A DNA stretch of 36,284 nt from the NCBI GenBank assembly GCA_003282865.1, contig QBYK01000017.1:1-36284 (forward strand), written 5' to 3'. The position numbers and the translations under genes are program-made. Each line of letters starts with the position of its first letter. Positions within the stretch are counted from its first letter, which is position 1. Below are positions 33,998 through 36,284 of this stretch, one piece after another. The notes below the pieces were generated by a model. That model saw only the letters and a program-made list of their open reading frames with translations, did no database searches and was not told the origin of the DNA. Source of the DNA: SAR116 cluster bacterium AG-325-I21 (GTDB lineage: Bacteria; Pseudomonadota; Alphaproteobacteria; Puniceispirillales; Puniceispirillaceae).

Positions 33998-34168
33998 GTG
34001 GAAAGACTAATTTCTAACTCATCAAACCTTAGTGTTGCCATCAAATATGATTGTGAGTGTGGTAGATCACCAAACGTCAAATGTCTTGGTTGGCACAAAC
34101 TTAACGATGTTGAATACAAACGGCGGCTGGCGCTTTACCCCGGAAAACGCAGGAATAAGGCTGCTTGA
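33998..34168 (+). CDS. Possible small Cys-containing protein, 56 residues
   Basis: The frame starts best at a GTG (33998) with GAGGG eight bases upstream. The product contains CECGRSPNVKCLGWHKLND and then VEYKRRLALYPGKRRNKA, a compact C-x-C...C pattern with a basic tail that could bind metal or nucleic acid. No family is recognised, and its small size leaves doubt that it is translated. Confidence 0.3.
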   Translation: MERLISNSSNLSVAIKYDCECGRSPNVKCLGWHKLNDVEYKRRLALYPGKRRNKAA

Positions 34169-34291
34169 AATAGAAATTTTTTGGTGATCGCTGACAGCAT
34201 CAATGGTGATGATACTAAAGACTGCAAACTAATTCCTCATGCACTGGCGTTTGCGACCCAGAGCTTAACAATCAGGATCGCGTAAAAGTGA

Positions 34292-34382
34292 TGGCGCACT
34301 CGAGAAGAGGTTCGATGCCTTATCCCAGCACTAGCAAGTAACTGATTCTAGCTATAACAATAGCTTAGTAGACCATCATAAA
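34292..34382 (-). repeat. tRNA-Arg-like dispersed repeat, copy D (most degenerate)
   Basis: On the minus strand the copy keeps only the tRNA end, CATCGAACCTCTTCTCGAG then TGCGCCA with an encoded CCA. It has a vague match upstream (AGCTATTGTTATAGCTAGAA) to the other copies. It sits in a 446-base gap (34169-34614). Further along this gap, 34432-34578 reads on + as WTVDHGLGLLWAFLVRTILV and more up to a TGA. This could be a membrane-protein remnant, but no start is visible. Confidence 0.55.
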
Positions 34383-34614
34383 TGGTCAACTATCAAAACC
34401 TTACCCGCAACCTTGCCTGAACGCTGTTCAATGGACCGTGGACCACGGACTGGGGTTACTTTGGGCGTTTCTGGTCAGAACGATTTTAGTAGCGGGATTG
34501 GGTCGGACCTTGAGTCTTAGCCAAAAGATCTTTGCTGGGTTGTTGAATTTAAGGCGCAGTGATATCATTGAGTTATGAATGGTTCGTTTGGTCGATGTTT
34601 TGAGGTAAATTCTT

Positions 34615-35658
34615 ATGCTGCCCGGACATATTAACATCCCCGCTGCATGGTTTGGTGCAGATCTAGCAAACAAATCTGATATTTGGCATTACAAGCTTCA
34701 AGATGAAGAAATTGGCGAGTTAATAACAGCCGCGAACAAATTTTGTGAATCTGGAGAAGAATTGGGGAAGATTAACCCACAAAACTTTGTATTAGATAAA
34801 TTTGCGGTCAGGCTCTCTGAACTCCAAGAGGAGCTGAGAACAGGGATTGGATTCAAACTTGTTTCTGGTTTACCGGTGGATCAGTTGACCCCTGAATTGT
34901 ACTCTACAGTTTTTTGTGGCTTGGGTAGCTTCCTGGGTAAGGCGAGGTCCCAGAATGCTGCTGGACACCTGTTAGGTCACGTTCGAGATACTGGGGCGAG
35001 TGCCAAAGACCCATCCGTCAGAATATATCAAACCTCTGCGCGTCAAACCTTTCATACTGACCGTTCAGATGTTGTAGGCCTGTTGTGCATTCGAGAGGCT
35101 AAAGAAGGAGGCGACTCATTATTGGCTTCCAGCGTGACTGCATTCAACGAAGTAATGAGGAAGTCGCCAAGCTTGGCTGAAATGCTGATGCGGCCGGTAG
35201 CATATGATCGCCGTGGAGAGATACCGACTGGTCAAAAGCCTTATATGACGATACCGGTTGTCAATTGGTACAAGGGAAAACTCACCTGCATATACCAAAG
35301 GGAATACATCATATCCGCCCAACGATATGAAGATGCGCCAAAGCTAACAAAATCACAGATTGAAGCTTTTGACCTTTTTGATGAGGTTTTAAATGACGAT
35401 AAAATAAACCTCAAAATGAGGTTAAGACCTGGTGACATGCAGTTTGTTTATAATCACAGTCTTTTTCACGATCGAACCGGTTTTGTCGATTGGCCCGAGC
35501 CTGAAAAAGCACGGCATCTGTTGCGCCTCTGGATCTCATTGCCCGGCGATAGAGAATTACCGCCGACCTTTTCACAAGCTTATGGAAAACTTGATGTAGG
35601 TGATCGTGGTGGTGTCGTAACCAAAGAGACAGTTCTCCACGCCCCAATAGATGCCTAA
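34615..35658 (+). CDS. TauD/TfdA-family Fe(II)/2-oxoglutarate dioxygenase
   Basis: The 347-residue protein has the facial triad of TauD-like dioxygenases: His147-x-Asp149 (TFHTDRSDVVGLLC) and the distal His285 in YNHSLFHDRTGF, followed by RHLLRLWISLPGDRELPPTF with the 2-oxoglutarate-binding arginine in the 300-306 block. It would hydroxylate a small substrate in the cytoplasm using O2 and 2-oxoglutarate. The N-terminal 80 residues and overall length suit the branch that differs from taurine dioxygenase itself (about 280). The start ATG follows GAGGT. It is monocistronic. The substrate is unknown; a sulfonate or quaternary amine would fit a marine scavenger. Confidence 0.88.
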   Translation: MLPGHINIPAAWFGADLANKSDIWHYKLQDEEIGELITAANKFCESGEELGKINPQNFVLDKFAVRLSELQEELRTGIGFKLVSGLPVDQLTPELYSTVFCGLGSFLGKARSQNAAGHLLGHVRDTGASAKDPSVRIYQTSARQTFHTDRSDVVGLLCIREAKEGGDSLLASSVTAFNEVMRKSPSLAEMLMRPVAYDRRGEIPTGQKPYMTIPVVNWYKGKLTCIYQREYIISAQRYEDAPKLTKSQIEAFDLFDEVLNDDKINLKMRLRPGDMQFVYNHSLFHDRTGFVDWPEPEKARHLLRLWISLPGDRELPPTFSQAYGKLDVGDRGGVVTKETVLHAPIDA

Positions 35659-35716
35659 TGATAACATGCGTAGATCTTGCACAATTAGACTTAACAATTA
35701 AATCGGTTACTAAACA

Positions 35717-35772
35717 CTCTTAGTACTAAGAGACACTTTAGACATCCGGGGATCTCTTTATGTCTCTAGAGA
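35717..35772. promoter_or_regulatory. Cluster of palindromes after the dioxygenase gene
   Basis: CTCTTAGTACTAAGAG (35717-35732) is a perfect 16-base palindrome. AGAGACA (35729-35735) pairs with TGTCTCT (35761-35767), and TCTCTAGAGA (35763-35772) is another palindrome. They could form alternative hairpins at the mRNA 3' end or act as protein sites. No T-run marks a clear terminator, and the rest of 35659-35908 shows no gene. Confidence 0.4.
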
Positions 35773-35908
35773 ACACTCTCAGAGTATTTTGGGATATTCT
35801 TTTAATAGATCCTTTTTTCAAGTCTTAAAAAGTGGCGACCCAACTAGGGAATGACATCAGAGACATTCGAAGCAGAGTTATGATGAATAGAGTCTGCACA
35901 AGGGGTTA

Positions 35909-36265
35909 CTATGTTGTTCGCAAACAATTAATGATAGGTGACCAAAAAGCCCACGAGATATTGCAATATATGTCGGTAAAGTGACCGATCAGGTGGGCTA
36001 CAATGAAGCAAGGCAATAGGACAAAAATTGTATGATCAATATTAAAGCCAATGGTGTGCATCAGAATGAAGATGACTGGCCCCATGAGCGCTGCACCATT
36101 AAGTATTAGAAGTGCTCGAGCTGTAAATAGCGAACATGCCACTGCAGTTCCCCACACAATAATTCGTAGTGCTTTTGATGGATTGCAGCATGCCCAGTAA
36201 GCTTTTTTCACTAAATTTGTTGCAGCATCAACCGTCATTTTGATTGTTACCGCTTGTATGTTCAT
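35909..36265 (-). CDS. Predicted small inner-membrane protein, 118 residues
   Basis: No family is recognised. After a basic, Cys-containing N-terminal part (KKAYWACCNPSKALR) there are two to three hydrophobic segments: IIVWGTAVACSLFTARALLI, then LMGPVIFILMHTIGF, then TIFVLLPCFIVAHLIGHF, ending in a short polar tail. Histidines occur inside the later helices (HTIGFNIDH, AHLIGHF), which might bind metal or heme, but this is speculation. No good Shine-Dalgarno precedes either the ATG at 36265 or the one at 36238. The gene is close to the window edge. Confidence 0.45.
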   Translation of the reverse strand: MNIQAVTIKMTVDAATNLVKKAYWACCNPSKALRIIVWGTAVACSLFTARALLILNGAALMGPVIFILMHTIGFNIDHTIFVLLPCFIVAHLIGHFTDIYCNISWAFWSPIINCLRTT

Positions 36266-36284
36266 AGAACGAGGATAAACGGGG

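Overview
The window looks like a chromosome segment of a free-living marine alphaproteobacterium, plausibly SAR116 / Puniceispirillum-like. That placement is inferred from gene content: a DMSP-demethylase-like protein, several FAD amino-acid/amine oxidases, a peptide-type ABC transporter, histidine-utilisation remnants, an Anbu operon and a sulfatase. No rRNA, intact tRNA, CRISPR, integrase or transposase was seen. By eye, the first ~17.3 kb has higher GC and recognisable metabolic operons. The rest is more AT-rich and holds small unknown proteins, pseudogenes and self-contained gene blocks.

Layout. 1-2.7 kb: the 3' end of a BFD-type [2Fe-2S] oxidoreductase subunit overlaps its FAD-oxidase partner (HcnB/HcnC or OoxA/OoxB type) and converges on a PuuB-like FAD oxidoreductase. 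2.9-4.3 kb: a small exported protein and a broken DMT-family exporter. 4.4-9.9 kb: a four-gene minus-strand operon (FMN 2-hydroxyacid oxidase, TPP 2-oxoacid enzyme, transthyretin-like/HIUase protein, DmdA/GcvT-like protein) with a divergent LysR regulator. 10-17.3 kb: a family-S51 peptidase, then an opp/dpp-like transporter operon (family-5 binding protein, two permeases, fused double ATPase, family-3 binding-protein-like protein without a signal peptide), preceded by a possible 30-residue leader ORF.

17.3-19.4 kb: four proteins of unknown function in AT-rich DNA. 19.7-22.4 kb: a decayed flavin-reductase-like gene, a decayed hutC repressor and an apparently intact hutF, whose promoter still carries a HutC-type operator. 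22.7-24.5 kb: a nitroreductase, a DUF2784 membrane protein and another membrane protein.

24.5-34.6 kb is the most unusual part. Four degenerate, same-orientation copies of a ~100-135 bp repeat, whose end resembles tRNA-Arg(CCG), separate three gene blocks: the Anbu / transglutaminase / alpha-E / ATP-grasp operon, a lone sulfatase, and a pterin block (phhB-like, a possible DUF115/MptE-like protein, a divergent DHFR-like protein, folE, two tiny ORFs). A TauD-family dioxygenase and a small membrane protein close the window.
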